Assembly: GCF_004208415.1 (NCBI RefSeq)
Contig: NZ_CP035758.1
Location: forward strand, 2,666,001 to 2,730,000
From: Ktedonosporobacter rubrisoli
Lineage (GTDB): Bacteria > Chloroflexota > Ktedonobacteria > Ktedonobacterales > Ktedonobacteraceae
Direction of reading: 5' to 3'
Length of the DNA: 64,000 bases
Below the pieces are notes generated by a model. That model was not told the origin of the DNA, ran no database searches, and saw only the letters and a list, made by a program, of their open reading frames with translations. Of this stretch, positions 34,469 through 43,670 are shown in pieces (position 1 is the stretch's first letter; each line of letters begins with the position of its first letter). The position numbers were made by a program, and so were the translations under genes.

Positions 34469-35338
34469 ATGCCAATACCACAGGATAAAAACAAACCTGA
34501 GCATCCCAGCACATATTTTGTGCAGGATCGTCAGAATGAAGAAGAACTTACGCGCGTCACTATCCAGGATCATATGATTACGGCAGCAATGGGAGGCGTA
34601 CTTCCGGAGCACAAGAATATTTCCAAGTTGCGTCGTGTGCTCGATATTGGTTGTGGAACAGGCGGATGGATTATCGATACGGCACAGGAATATCCAGAGC
34701 TGTCATTGATAGGTGTAGATGTGAGTCAACGTATGATCAGTCATGCCCGTGAGCAGGCGTTTCAGCAGCACGTTGAGGAGCGCGTCGAATTCCTGGTCAT
34801 GGATGCTTTACGCATGCTGGAATTTCCCAATGCTTATTTTGACCTGGTAAACATGCGCCTGGGTTCAAGTTTTCTGCGTACCTGGGATTGGCGCAAACTT
34901 TTTAGTGAGATGTTGCGTGTCACCCATGCCGGGGGCGTTATCCGGGTTACAGAGCCGGAGATTATTAACCATAGCAATAGTCCATCTCATATGCGACTGC
35001 ATGAGATGTTGCTGTGTGCCCTTTTTCAGGCTGGACATCTCTTTACGCAGGGGAGTACCGGCTTAACTGCAAAGTTGCCAGAGCTTTTTTATCAGTATGG
35101 ATGCCAGCAAGTTCAGACTCGGCCGTATGTTTTAGCATATCGTGCAGGTACGCAAGAAGGGCAGGCTTATTACAATGATGTGGTTTATGGCTTTCGAACG
35201 TTGCGCCCATTTATTCGCAAGTGGGGCTGCCTGGCCGAGGACTATGACGCTATCTATCGCCAGGCTATCGAGGAAGTGGGACGCAGCGATTTTCAAGTTA
35301 GCTGGACCCTTCACTGTGTCTGGGGAATAAGACCTTAA
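34469..35338 (+). CDS. Class I SAM-dependent methyltransferase
   Basis: A 289-residue enzyme. Motif I VLDIGCGTGGWIID (about residues 55-68) binds S-adenosylmethionine, LSLIGVDVSQRMI follows and VEFLVMDALRMLEFPNAYFDLVNMR is motif II/III. GGAAGAAGG precedes the ATG at 34469. The substrate is unknown. It lies divergent from the VOC gene and 202 bases upstream of the flavin-dependent oxidoreductase. Confidence 0.83.
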   Translation: MPIPQDKNKPEHPSTYFVQDRQNEEELTRVTIQDHMITAAMGGVLPEHKNISKLRRVLDIGCGTGGWIIDTAQEYPELSLIGVDVSQRMISHAREQAFQQHVEERVEFLVMDALRMLEFPNAYFDLVNMRLGSSFLRTWDWRKLFSEMLRVTHAGGVIRVTEPEIINHSNSPSHMRLHEMLLCALFQAGHLFTQGSTGLTAKLPELFYQYGCQQVQTRPYVLAYRAGTQEGQAYYNDVVYGFRTLRPFIRKWGCLAEDYDAIYRQAIEEVGRSDFQVSWTLHCVWGIRP

Positions 35339-35540
35339 AAGAAATGCCCCTTCTATCCCTGCTCAAGCCAGGGGATTGACGAGGTGCTTCGCTAAATCGC
35401 TGGACAATTGACGCTTGAAGGACAAGTTTGTGTGCCCATAAGAGAAGGCCAGAAATATGACAGAGGGTGGCATGAAGTCAGAGTAAAATGAGAGCCGTAG
35501 TAAAGATAGCAATCCAGGTAGAGAATGATGAGGTATGGCT

Positions 35541-36380
35541 ATGAAATACGGTATTGCGCTGCCATTATCGGGCATTGATGGCGATATTGAGCGCCTTGTG
35601 GAGTATGCGCATATTGCTGAAGAGGCTGGATGGGATGGGGTCTTTCTGGAAGATTATATAGTCTATTGGGTCAAAGGTGGCGTAACTTACGATCCCTGGC
35701 TAGCATTGACGGCAATAGCCCTTCGTACAAAGCGAGTACGCCTTGGGATGACGGTTACTCCATTGCCTTCTCGCTTGCCTTGGAAATTGGCGCGAGAAGC
35801 AGTTACGCTTGATCATCTCTCTCACGGCCGCTTGATTCTCGGCTTTGGCCTGGGCGATCCTAGAGATAGTCATTTTGGCGAAGTTTCAAATGTAAAGCAG
35901 AGAGCCGAGATGCTTGATGAGGGCCTGGAGATTCTTGCAGGCCTTATGAGCGGGCAGCCCTTTCACTATGAGGGGCAGCACTATAGAGTAGAGCATGTAA
36001 CCTTTGAACCTCAACCGCTCCAGAAGCCGAGAATTCCAATCTGGATAGGTGGTTTCTGGCCGCGCAAAGCCCCAGCCAGGCGAGCCGCGCATTGGGATGG
36101 TTTTTGCCCTGCCAAGGTTCCCGATGCTCAGGGCTATGGATCTTTCCAGCCCGCCGATGTGAGCGCGATCAGGACTTTTATCGCGCAAGAGCGCACAGAT
36201 AAAGGCCCATTTGACCTGTGCATCGGCGGCTACAGCCCTGGTGATGATAAGGCCAGAGCACGAGCCCAGGTAGGGGAGTTTGAGCAGGCGGGCGCGACCT
36301 GGTGGTGCGAGTTTGTATTGCCCGATCTCGGTCAGGCCCAGCAGGCTTTGACGCGTATAAAACAAGGTCCTCCCCGATAG
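35541..36380 (+). CDS. LLM-class flavin-dependent oxidoreductase
   Basis: A 279-residue TIM-barrel flavoprotein of the luciferase-like/F420 group. YGIALPLSGIDGDIERLVEYA opens it, AEEAGWDGVFLED and RTKRVRLGMTVTPLPSRLPWKLAREAVTLDHLS (positions ~60-95) are core elements, and PIWIGGFWPRKAPARRA is the late flavin-phosphate region. Two ATGs compete; GATGAGG lies seven bases before the second (35541), which I choose. The cofactor (FMN or F420) and substrate are not evident. It ends at a strong hairpin. Confidence 0.85.
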   Translation: MKYGIALPLSGIDGDIERLVEYAHIAEEAGWDGVFLEDYIVYWVKGGVTYDPWLALTAIALRTKRVRLGMTVTPLPSRLPWKLAREAVTLDHLSHGRLILGFGLGDPRDSHFGEVSNVKQRAEMLDEGLEILAGLMSGQPFHYEGQHYRVEHVTFEPQPLQKPRIPIWIGGFWPRKAPARRAAHWDGFCPAKVPDAQGYGSFQPADVSAIRTFIAQERTDKGPFDLCIGGYSPGDDKARARAQVGEFEQAGATWWCEFVLPDLGQAQQALTRIKQGPPR

Positions 36381-36387
36381 CTATGTG

Positions 36388-36412
36388 GCCCTCAATCAAG
36401 CCGATTGAGGGC
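36388..36412. terminator. Hairpin between convergent LLM and lanB genes
   Basis: GCCCTCAATC and GATTGAGGGC are perfect ten-base arms with loop AAGCC, eight bases past the LLM stop and about 75 bases past the lanB stop on the other strand, giving a likely shared terminator. Confidence 0.8.
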
Positions 36413-36485
36413 AATGCTTCTTAAATAAATTACATTCAACTCAAGTACCAAAGATTACCAGAGGCCAGGTCAATGCGCAACTTGC

Positions 36486-39400
36486 CTAGAGTTTTGGGGA
36501 CTGGCTATGTTTTTGGGACGGTCGTCTCTGGATACTCTCTAATGTATGCCGCCAGAGCGCATATCCAGCCTGTTCTCGCGTTCGATCGATGCCGTAGAGA
36601 CGATTGAATTGCATGTGGGCAAGGCTAGCCAGGATCGTTTCCTCTGGTACCCAGAGTTTATTCTGGCTCGTCAGGTCGTGGAGTGCGGCTGAGACTCGCT
36701 GCAGAACTGTCTCCTGTATCAGATTTGCTTGAAGCAGGAGCGTACGCTGTGACTGTATCTTTGGATCGAAGCTAGCATCCCAGGGTTGAAGAAGTTCACA
36801 GAAGAGCCGGCGTTGAGGACGGAAGGCTTCACTTTGCTCGTACTTGCCAGTACGTTTCTGCAGGTAGCTCAGCCGTTGGGAGAGATCCAAACCCCAAAGC
36901 GTAAAAAGCTGATCTAGCATAAAGACGTTAATTACTTGTTCGTCAAGAGTAATCTGGTTGGTGTAAAGGGCAGCTATGATCTCTGCCGTTGCTACGCTAT
37001 TGACCATAAAAGCTTCCTCAAGAAGATCAATCGCTTGAGGACCCCCGTAGCGTTCTATTTCACGTCGATAAGTATCCAACACCAGGTTCCCGGCCAGCCC
37101 TGCAGTAACCAGGCTTCGTCCCCAGGCAAGTGCCTGCACAAGTAGCTCGTTGCTAGTTTGGGCATTTGCTGCATGAAAGCGTATGCGTAGGTGCGGTTCA
37201 GGATCAGCGTAGCGGACAAAGAACCAGCGATCAATGAGCTGCTGTTGGCTCAATTGCTGAACGAACTTACGTAAGGGCATGGTGATAAGCTCGTCATGTT
37301 GCTTTATCGGGGCATAGAGCTTAAGAAAAGTCCAGTCATCACCAGCTAATTTAAGCCGTTCCCTCTCTGTAATTGGATAAACGGGAAAATGCTGAGGGCG
37401 TTCTGCCTGCATAGTTTCTGTTGACTGTTGGGGGGTGTTTGGTTTTGTCGCTATGAGAGGAACTACCAGCTCAGTTAGATAAGCCCGGCCTTGTTTATCA
37501 TGTAGCCAGAGATGGTCGAAGTCGGGCAGCATCTCTTGTAAGCGCACGAAGGCATTCTGACCGGCTTTCTGTAAACTATGGTGCAACTCCGCTACCGAGA
37601 GCGGATGCTCAAGATCGAGCAGCAAGCGATTATCATGCTCTTGTAAATAGACGTAACGTGGCACTTGCCACTGTTTACGCCACTTCTGTAAACCGGCGAA
37701 AAAGCGTGTTTGGGCACTGCCAGAGCCTGTTGGCTCAACCATTATTGTCTGAAGATTCCATTTCGCTGGCCTGAGCACCATCTTCTTACGTACCACACGT
37801 GGCAGGAATGGAACGTTTGCTACAGGACCCCAATTAAACGAGGAGAGCAAGGGATAGGCATCCTGTGAGATTTCCAGCAGGAAACGGCAGACGTTTGGCG
37901 CTCTCTGGCTATTGAGCATATGGCTTTGTGTGACCACTACTCTTTTCCCATGACTGAGCGAACGCAGATAGAAGCCCTCATGCTCGACTCCTACAACGAG
38001 ATCGCTCAGGGCAATAACTCGTTCAAGTGGGACTGAGGGTGTTGTATTCACTACAATCTCGTAAGTACGCAGTAGTGGGCGTATCGCTACGTTAGCGCCG
38101 CGCCCACGTTTGGGCAGATAGCTCAACTCCGCCAGGAGCGTATCGGGGAAAAAGGCTTCTTCTCGTCGGGCATACTCCTTGAGTTGAGGCAGGCCTGCAG
38201 GATCGACGATATCGAAAAAACGGCAGAAAGTTCGTCCGCCATAGGCCAGCGTTGCTGGCGCAATCACCCCTCTCCACTCACCGTGATCCAGGGCCTCACG
38301 AGATGATGCGTGCAGTTGCACATACATTTCTACTGCTGGCAAGGGTGGACGCGTTGGCTTTGGCTGCCATTGAGCAAGTTGCTCAAGCAATGTATCAGTT
38401 ACTTCAATTCCTTTAGCCTGCTCATGCAGCGCGGTTGCTAATAGCGAACTGAGGAGCCTATCCCTTTGTTCCTGCTGCTCTGTATGTAGAGGTGGCGAAC
38501 CCGCGAGCCGAAAAGTACGTGGAGGTTCAAGATAGGTAGAAGGGGCATCTAAGCCGAATTCCGGACTGAGCAAATCGAGGACAGGAACCTCGGCGTGCAT
38601 GCCATAGCGTTCAATAAAAAGTCCATAATATTCACGTAGGTGCTGGCGAGAGTAGGAGCGCTCCAGGCGCAATAATACCTCGGTAGCATCGGCTACGGCT
38701 CTACCTACCTCAACGTTGAGCTGGAACTGCTCCAGCGCTAGCCCGGCATCGATTTGGTAGGTCTGCTCCTTCTGAGCGGGCACAAGCTTTTGTTGTTTCT
38801 CTACGAGCTGGCCCAATAAATGTGTTGGACCTCCGGCTCCCAGTGAATCAATCTCCGCCATTAAATGGAGGATCTCGTCAAGGGCAGCTGTTAGCGGCTG
38901 GGCTCCAGGAAGTTGGCGTAAGCGTTTCAGTAAAGATTGCTCAGGGTGAGGGCTGGTCAGCGGTGGTCGCAGATCGCTGATCAGGAAATGAGATTCCCAT
39001 AATTGTTGGAGTAGCTTCTCTACTTGCTGCTCGGTAGCCTGGGGAAAGGCCTTGCAGACTTTCTGCTGGAGTACTGAATAAGGGATTGGCTCTCGGGCAA
39101 TTTCTTGAATATACTGGAAAACGCGCGTTGCCCGCACCGCTACTGAGCGATTGTCACCTTTACCATAGATATCGGCTGAAGGAAGCACTGCTCGGGCGCC
39201 TGCCATATAGATACTGCGGTTCATCAGAACATGAAGTTGCGGTAGCGTCTCTCTGTTCTCCTCCACTTGTTGAATAAGAGAAAGGAGCCAGCTCATATCT
39301 GGACGGGTGCGTATGCGAGCCAGGGAAGATATTCCAAGTTGGGCTGTTGTTACGTCACCCAAGCTGCCAATCGCAACGCCTGCGAAAAGGCCAAAGGGAG

Positions 39401-39800
39401 TCGGGCGGGTACACATGCGTACCAGATAGCGGAAGATACCGGCAAAAGCCTGTCTCGCTCGTCGAGAAGTGTGATCCCCACTTTTGATGCATTCGATGCC
39501 GGCTGCGATGTCACTACTGGCTACGAAGAGAGCTTGTTCAATGGCAGGGCATTCTACCAATCGGGCCAGGACGTCATAGCTTTGTTGACTGATTGAGGCA
39601 AGTCTTGCCTCAAGATTGTTATCGGTGGATGTCTCGCTCACCGTTGTGGCGGTTGTCATTTGTATGAATACCTGGGCTGGCAGATGTGGGGCACGTAGCA
39701 AATACATGCCAACCGGTTCATAAAGCTGATTCGTCTGACCTGCTTCAAATTGGTGCTTTCTCAGGGTCACACTTTTTGGTTTCGCTTGTTCATGTTCCAT
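36486..39800 (-). CDS. lanB: Class I lanthipeptide dehydratase LanB (full length)
   Basis: A 1104-residue dehydratase; AAGGAA eight bases before the ATG at 39800 fixes the start, although the frame opens at 39842. The first ~800 residues are the glutamylation domain (SSLARIRTRPDMSWLLSLI; PLLSSFNWGPVANVPFLPRV), which uses Glu-tRNA to glutamylate Ser/Thr of the precursor. The last ~280 residues are the SpaB-C-like elimination domain (DDWTFLKLYAPIKQHDELI; DRWFFVRYADPEPHLRIRF). Together they turn Ser/Thr into dehydro-residues. The gene follows lanC by 14 bases, so they are co-transcribed. The full-length fused form distinguishes it from split thiopeptide dehydratases. It should act on the 64-residue peptide encoded upstream. 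Confidence 0.93.
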   Translation of the reverse strand: MEHEQAKPKSVTLRKHQFEAGQTNQLYEPVGMYLLRAPHLPAQVFIQMTTATTVSETSTDNNLEARLASISQQSYDVLARLVECPAIEQALFVASSDIAAGIECIKSGDHTSRRARQAFAGIFRYLVRMCTRPTPFGLFAGVAIGSLGDVTTAQLGISSLARIRTRPDMSWLLSLIQQVEENRETLPQLHVLMNRSIYMAGARAVLPSADIYGKGDNRSVAVRATRVFQYIQEIAREPIPYSVLQQKVCKAFPQATEQQVEKLLQQLWESHFLISDLRPPLTSPHPEQSLLKRLRQLPGAQPLTAALDEILHLMAEIDSLGAGGPTHLLGQLVEKQQKLVPAQKEQTYQIDAGLALEQFQLNVEVGRAVADATEVLLRLERSYSRQHLREYYGLFIERYGMHAEVPVLDLLSPEFGLDAPSTYLEPPRTFRLAGSPPLHTEQQEQRDRLLSSLLATALHEQAKGIEVTDTLLEQLAQWQPKPTRPPLPAVEMYVQLHASSREALDHGEWRGVIAPATLAYGGRTFCRFFDIVDPAGLPQLKEYARREEAFFPDTLLAELSYLPKRGRGANVAIRPLLRTYEIVVNTTPSVPLERVIALSDLVVGVEHEGFYLRSLSHGKRVVVTQSHMLNSQRAPNVCRFLLEISQDAYPLLSSFNWGPVANVPFLPRVVRKKMVLRPAKWNLQTIMVEPTGSGSAQTRFFAGLQKWRKQWQVPRYVYLQEHDNRLLLDLEHPLSVAELHHSLQKAGQNAFVRLQEMLPDFDHLWLHDKQGRAYLTELVVPLIATKPNTPQQSTETMQAERPQHFPVYPITERERLKLAGDDWTFLKLYAPIKQHDELITMPLRKFVQQLSQQQLIDRWFFVRYADPEPHLRIRFHAANAQTSNELLVQALAWGRSLVTAGLAGNLVLDTYRREIERYGGPQAIDLLEEAFMVNSVATAEIIAALYTNQITLDEQVINVFMLDQLFTLWGLDLSQRLSYLQKRTGKYEQSEAFRPQRRLFCELLQPWDASFDPKIQSQRTLLLQANLIQETVLQRVSAALHDLTSQNKLWVPEETILASLAHMQFNRLYGIDRTREQAGYALWRHTLESIQRRPSQKHSQSPKL

Positions 39801-39814
39801 AGAGCGTGTTCCTT

Positions 39815-41194
39815 CTAGGCAATCATTAGTATACGATCCCATGCTGGCTCTACTTCGCTAGAGGCTGCCAACAAGACCAGAGCCACCCCTACCGCACCGG
39901 TAAGAAAGCTAGGGTCATCCACAAAGTTTCCTGGTATCTCTTGATCACGCACAATCAGGGGCGCGTCGGGATGGCAAGCCGCCAGGATCTGGGCAACTTG
40001 TAAGGGAATATGGTCTCTTATCATTTGGCTTGATGATACCTGAGCGAAGCGCAAGCCAATCGCGACAAGGCCAGCGATTCCATGACAGACGATTGGTGAG
40101 ATAAGGCCAATGGCCTCGGCAGGGCGCCGATAGACGGTCTCAAGGCTGGTAACTGCCATTTGACATAATTCCTCATCTCCAAGAGCCTCCCCAGCCAGGC
40201 GTAAGGAGGCGGCTATTCCTGGCGCGCCGTAGCACCAGGCAGCACGGGTGGGAAGCATTTCCTGCTCCCATGGATGTGTAGCCGTATAGGGAATAGCTCC
40301 AGGCCAGTTGATACCCCAGGTGTCGGATATAGCAGAGGCACGAATCCAGCTGCTGATGTGTTCGATAGCTTCTTGTTGGCCGGGGAGGTGGTATCCTGCT
40401 TGCCAGGCCAGGGACAGGGCGGCTAGAGGACCGGGAATCCCGTGAGCGAGGCCGAGATTGTAATTGCCATTGGGATAGAGAGCTTGATCATGTTCATTTA
40501 GCCATTCAGGAGCGATCAACCAGTTGGGATGTCCTGGTTTCTCCTCGCCACCCAGCCAGATCAAATAGTGTATCAGTACGTCGATAGCTTCTTGAACATG
40601 TGATGGAGGCTCAGGCAGTGAGCATAGATAGCCCAGAATACCGGCAGCTCCATTGATTACATCATACGTTCCCATCGAGCTCTGCGCGATAGCTGTAGGT
40701 AAAGATAGATCAAGCACCTGCCTGCTAATCTGTTCGTTCAGCGCTTCAAGTGTGCGTCGATAGCGTGGCTCTTCTTGGCAAAAAGCCGCTACCACCAGCG
40801 CCAGTCCGCTGCTTCCATTGTAGAGTCCTGGTGTAACTAACGGGGTTTGCTGGCTACGTTGGGCGGCAAGGCGCAGGTATTTATGGGCAGACTCTTCCCA
40901 CCCTTCATCGGGAAAACTACGAGCGAGAGAAAGATAGAGCAGTGCCAGACTGCCGAGATGGTTGAAAGAGGCTCTTCCCCAGGAGAATGCTCTGTCCAAC
41001 TTTATCTGCTCCCTGGCGCGTGCAGCTGTGGAGAAGAGCAAGGCAGGATCGCGCATGCGTTCGGCAATAAGATGAAGCGTTTCTAATGCGCGACCATGCA
41101 AAGAATTATCAAGGAGAGATTGCCGGGTTGTTCTAGTTCGCGGGACGAAATTATTTGATGTGGGAGGAGAACTGATGTTATCTTGGTGCTGCAT
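39815..41194 (-). CDS. lanC: Lanthionine cyclase LanC
   Basis: A 459-residue cyclase starting at MQHQDNISSP (41194; the frame opens earlier at 41269 without a ribosome site). It has the LanC alpha-toroid with all key residues: Asp178 in TYDVINGAAG, His251 in NLGLAHGIPG, and zinc ligands Cys321 (WCYGAPG), Cys370 and His371 (CHGIAG). It adds Cys thiols to dehydro-residues to make lanthionine rings. The N-terminal ~30 residues are polar and non-conserved. The gene sits between lanA and lanB on the same strand. No zinc ligand is missing, so it should be active. Confidence 0.93.
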   Translation of the reverse strand: MQHQDNISSPPTSNNFVPRTRTTRQSLLDNSLHGRALETLHLIAERMRDPALLFSTAARAREQIKLDRAFSWGRASFNHLGSLALLYLSLARSFPDEGWEESAHKYLRLAAQRSQQTPLVTPGLYNGSSGLALVVAAFCQEEPRYRRTLEALNEQISRQVLDLSLPTAIAQSSMGTYDVINGAAGILGYLCSLPEPPSHVQEAIDVLIHYLIWLGGEEKPGHPNWLIAPEWLNEHDQALYPNGNYNLGLAHGIPGPLAALSLAWQAGYHLPGQQEAIEHISSWIRASAISDTWGINWPGAIPYTATHPWEQEMLPTRAAWCYGAPGIAASLRLAGEALGDEELCQMAVTSLETVYRRPAEAIGLISPIVCHGIAGLVAIGLRFAQVSSSQMIRDHIPLQVAQILAACHPDAPLIVRDQEIPGNFVDDPSFLTGAVGVALVLLAASSEVEPAWDRILMIA

Positions 41195-41294
41195 ATTTTC
41201 TCTATTTAAAGCTATCCTTTGCATGCTATGGGTTAAGTACAATGTGGCAAAGAGAGTACCTGTACTCAATTAGCAAAACATGTCCACTATGTAT

Positions 41295-41328
41295 GCCTGA
41301 TAGCATACGATATCGTACGCTATCAGGC
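41295..41328 (-). promoter_or_regulatory. 34-bp near-perfect palindrome between lanA and lanC
   Basis: GCCTGATAGCATACGAT and ATCGTACGCTATCAGGC abut with no loop and one mismatch in 17 pairs. It has no T-tract. It may be an operator or an RNA hairpin that lowers lanCB expression relative to lanA. Confidence 0.6.
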
Positions 41329-41419
41329 CCTTCGCTATGTGAACGAATGTAAGTCAACTGTGTTCTACAGGTCATCCACTCGTAGGAACGACCTGAAGAC
41401 TAGCTAAAGCCCTCCAATT

Positions 41420-41448
41420 CAGTAGATTATTGGTTATATAATCTGCTG
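41420..41448 (-). terminator. Hairpin just after lanA
   Basis: CAGTAGATTAT and ATAATCTGCTG (one wobble) with a seven-base loop start five bases past the lanA stop on the minus strand. It is a likely partial terminator or 3' stabiliser giving excess precursor mRNA over the enzymes. Confidence 0.6.
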
Positions 41449-41452
41449 GATT

Positions 41453-41647
41453 TTAGCAGGAATAGCTACAGGTAGCTGCACAGGTTGTATTGAAATCACA
41501 GGTAGCGCAGGTATCGGTATATACATTATAATCACCTTCGACCCGGTTTTCCTCCTGTAAAGAAGTGCGGATGTCGAGGTTAAATTCGCTAAGCAGAGAA
41601 TCGTCTACGTTGGTACTGATGATTGGCGTGTAGGTTGTCATTCCCAT
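41453..41647 (-). CDS. lanA: Class I lanthipeptide precursor LanA, 64 residues
   Basis: A 64-residue peptide. The leader contains EFNLDIR (FNLD at 22-25), the class I dehydratase/cyclase recognition box. The C-terminus is Thr/Cys-rich: TDTCATC at 44-50, NTTCAATC at 53-60, then SYSC at 61-64, with five Cys (47, 50, 56, 60, 64) and eight Ser/Thr from residue 44 on. Up to five rings are possible, and the last Cys is the terminal residue. The acidic leader (residues 15-39) has no GG or PR cleavage signature, and no protease gene is near. AAGGA is about 12 bases before the ATG at 41647. LanC and LanB are encoded next on the same strand. Confidence 0.93.
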   Translation of the reverse strand: MGMTTYTPIISTNVDDSLLSEFNLDIRTSLQEENRVEGDYNVYTDTCATCDFNTTCAATCSYSC

Positions 41648-41721
41648 GATGAAAAATCGTCCTTTCCGTACAGTTCAACAAAATGTGTCTCTTACGTCTA
41701 GAAAAACTTTACTGGCTCAGA

Positions 41722-41761
41722 ATGTATCAATGATTATAAAGATACATCTGTTCCATAAGAA
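41722..41761 (-). promoter_or_regulatory. Possible lanA promoter inside an inverted repeat
   Basis: On the minus strand TTCTTA (41756-41761), 17 bases and TATAAT (41733-41738) form a plausible promoter about 86 bases before lanA. The -10 box sits between ATGTATC and GATACAT arms (41722-41747), as a repressor operator would. Confidence 0.4.
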
Positions 41762-42549
41762 AGCATACATAAAAAAAGCTTAAAAAGGTAGTCTTAGGGA
41801 ACCGATTTTTTGGAAAACAAGAATTATCTGAAGATTTAATGCATGGTTATGTATTATAAATTATCGAAATGCTTGGCAAAATACTGTTATGGTGTAATTG
41901 CTGATATATTCTTGTTCCATAGCATAGAGCGTGCTGGATTTAGCACCTGGCTATCCTGGGTAGAGAATATCTTTCGTACCACCGAAATGCACTTCCCTAT
42001 TTTTTCATGTCATCCTGAAATTACAAAGCTTGCTGGAGAATAGTGCAAATACATGCTCTGGCAAGCTGCATCCTCAACAGCTTGATCAACCAAAGGAGCA
42101 AATAGCTAAGAAATATGTCATATTGTATGAATACAGGATAATACGTAAACCTAAACAGTTTTAGTTTGTAAAACTGGAAGAAAGGACGTATATAATGGAC
42201 CAGGGAGAGTTTCTTTCTAGAGAAGTATTCTCCTGGCAAGTAAGTAGCTGAAAACGACTTAAAATCGCAAGGTTCTCGCAAGATTATTGGCCACTCGATA
42301 GCGTTTATCATTATATAGAGAAGCGTTATATCTTTCCCTGCTCTTTATATCTACCTGGCGAAGTGTGTTGCTGTCCTTTTGCTGCTTGTGTGTCGGGTAA
42401 TTTCGGCATGGGAAATATATATGCATACGTTACTCAAGAAAGTAAGTCGCGTCTCTGATAGCAGAGAACGTTTTTGCGGCAAAAGCTGACCATGGAAAGA
42501 GAGGGGAAATATCTCTCGTTCGCGTATAATTATAACGGTTACTCTTATA
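41762..42549. other. AT-rich intergenic region
   Basis: About 790 bases between lanA and the glycoside hydrolase, clearly more AT-rich than neighbouring genes. Short open frames (such as 41843-42043) lack ribosome sites or recognisable motifs. No transporter, immunity or protease gene for the lanthipeptide is found here. Lower GC may hint at acquired DNA. Confidence 0.5.
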
Positions 42550-43635
42550 ATGGTAGTGATAGGGTCAGGTGTTCTTGCAGGGTATGTGTGGCTCGTCCCT
42601 ACAGGATCACAATCTACCATTGCGTCTTTGACTCCAGATACGGCCCGGGGTGTTCTCCCCAAAGGGAGCGAAGTGCCAGCGCGTACGGTGCCACCGACAC
42701 GTAAGCCCACTTATACAGGGAAATGTGATGAGAACAGCCCGTACGGCTTTACCACAGTGAATGCTGATGCAACTCTGATAGCGCTTTATAGACAGATGGG
42801 GATATGTTGGGTGCGCTACCAGATTCATGTTAAGAGTATGCTATCTGGCGGAGGCATTTATTGGGGAACGCTCGATTCTGTCGTAGCATTGATGAACTCG
42901 GCGGGCATCCATCTGGATGTGCCCATACAGTGCTTCCAGGGCTCGTGTTTTAAGACGCCTTCAATTCCGACGCCAGCTGAAATGGCCTCCTTTGCCTCTC
43001 AGATTGCCACGCGCTATAACGGCCAGAATGGTCATGGCTATATAGACTCATTTGAGATCGGCAATGAAGAGTATGACCAGAATAGGAAATTTGCTATTGA
43101 TGATTATGGACCAATCTTGAAGGCGGGTTATCAAGCGATAAAAGCGGCAAGTCCCCATGCCCAGGTAGGTATGTACGGAACTTTTCCATCCAATCCATTT
43201 CGCACAATGGCCGTCTTAGAATCTATTTTTGAAGCGGGCTTTGGTCAGTATATGGATTTTATGAACTTCCACTACTACAATCAGGGACTTGATCCCCGCG
43301 TGGATGCTGATAGCACGCATCCGTCGTTTGATCACAAATGGCAACTTATGCACACGATCGCCACGCGTTATGGCTTTGCCAGCAAACCTATCTGGGTAAC
43401 TGAGATTGGTTGGCCCCTGCGGCCGATGGATGGTCGATCTGCTGTGACTCCAGATCAACAAGCCCAATATTTGACGTATGTGACCGATCAGTCTGCCAAC
43501 TCGGGCGTAATCCAGAAAATATTTTGGTATACCATTGATTATGGATACCAACCAAATAATATTTATCCACCTAGTGGACCAATGCCTGCCTTTTATGCGC
43601 TCAAGGAGTATGTGAGAAGCAAGCCTGTGTGGTAA
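42550..43635 (+). CDS. Secreted or anchored glycoside hydrolase (clan GH-A-like), start uncertain
   Basis: The open frame of 361 residues from 42550 holds a clan-A-like TIM barrel: DSFEIGNEEYDQ has the acid/base Asn-Glu pair and KPIWVTEIGWP the nucleophile Glu. The hydrophobic N-terminal segment (MVVIGSGVLAGYVWLV) lacks basic residues in front. In the same frame upstream, codons for NISRSRIIITVTL continue to a stop at 42487 with no ATG, GTG or TTG. An ATG at 42492 is in another frame, so a base inserted in the run GAGGGGAAA near 42501 is possible. Substrate class is unknown. Confidence 0.65.
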   Translation: MVVIGSGVLAGYVWLVPTGSQSTIASLTPDTARGVLPKGSEVPARTVPPTRKPTYTGKCDENSPYGFTTVNADATLIALYRQMGICWVRYQIHVKSMLSGGGIYWGTLDSVVALMNSAGIHLDVPIQCFQGSCFKTPSIPTPAEMASFASQIATRYNGQNGHGYIDSFEIGNEEYDQNRKFAIDDYGPILKAGYQAIKAASPHAQVGMYGTFPSNPFRTMAVLESIFEAGFGQYMDFMNFHYYNQGLDPRVDADSTHPSFDHKWQLMHTIATRYGFASKPIWVTEIGWPLRPMDGRSAVTPDQQAQYLTYVTDQSANSGVIQKIFWYTIDYGYQPNNIYPPSGPMPAFYALKEYVRSKPVW

Positions 43636-43670
43636 AGGGTTCATATGAGCAAACTTATGAAGGAGGACTT

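Noticed and set aside
41843..42043. 66-codon frame in the AT-rich region beside the lan locus
   Set aside because: No ribosome site, no recognisable motif and amino-acid use typical of AT-rich noncoding DNA; not supported as a lan gene.
42021..42311. 96-codon minus-strand frame beside the lan locus
   Set aside because: Considered as a possible immunity gene, but no signal, membrane pattern or ribosome site supports it.
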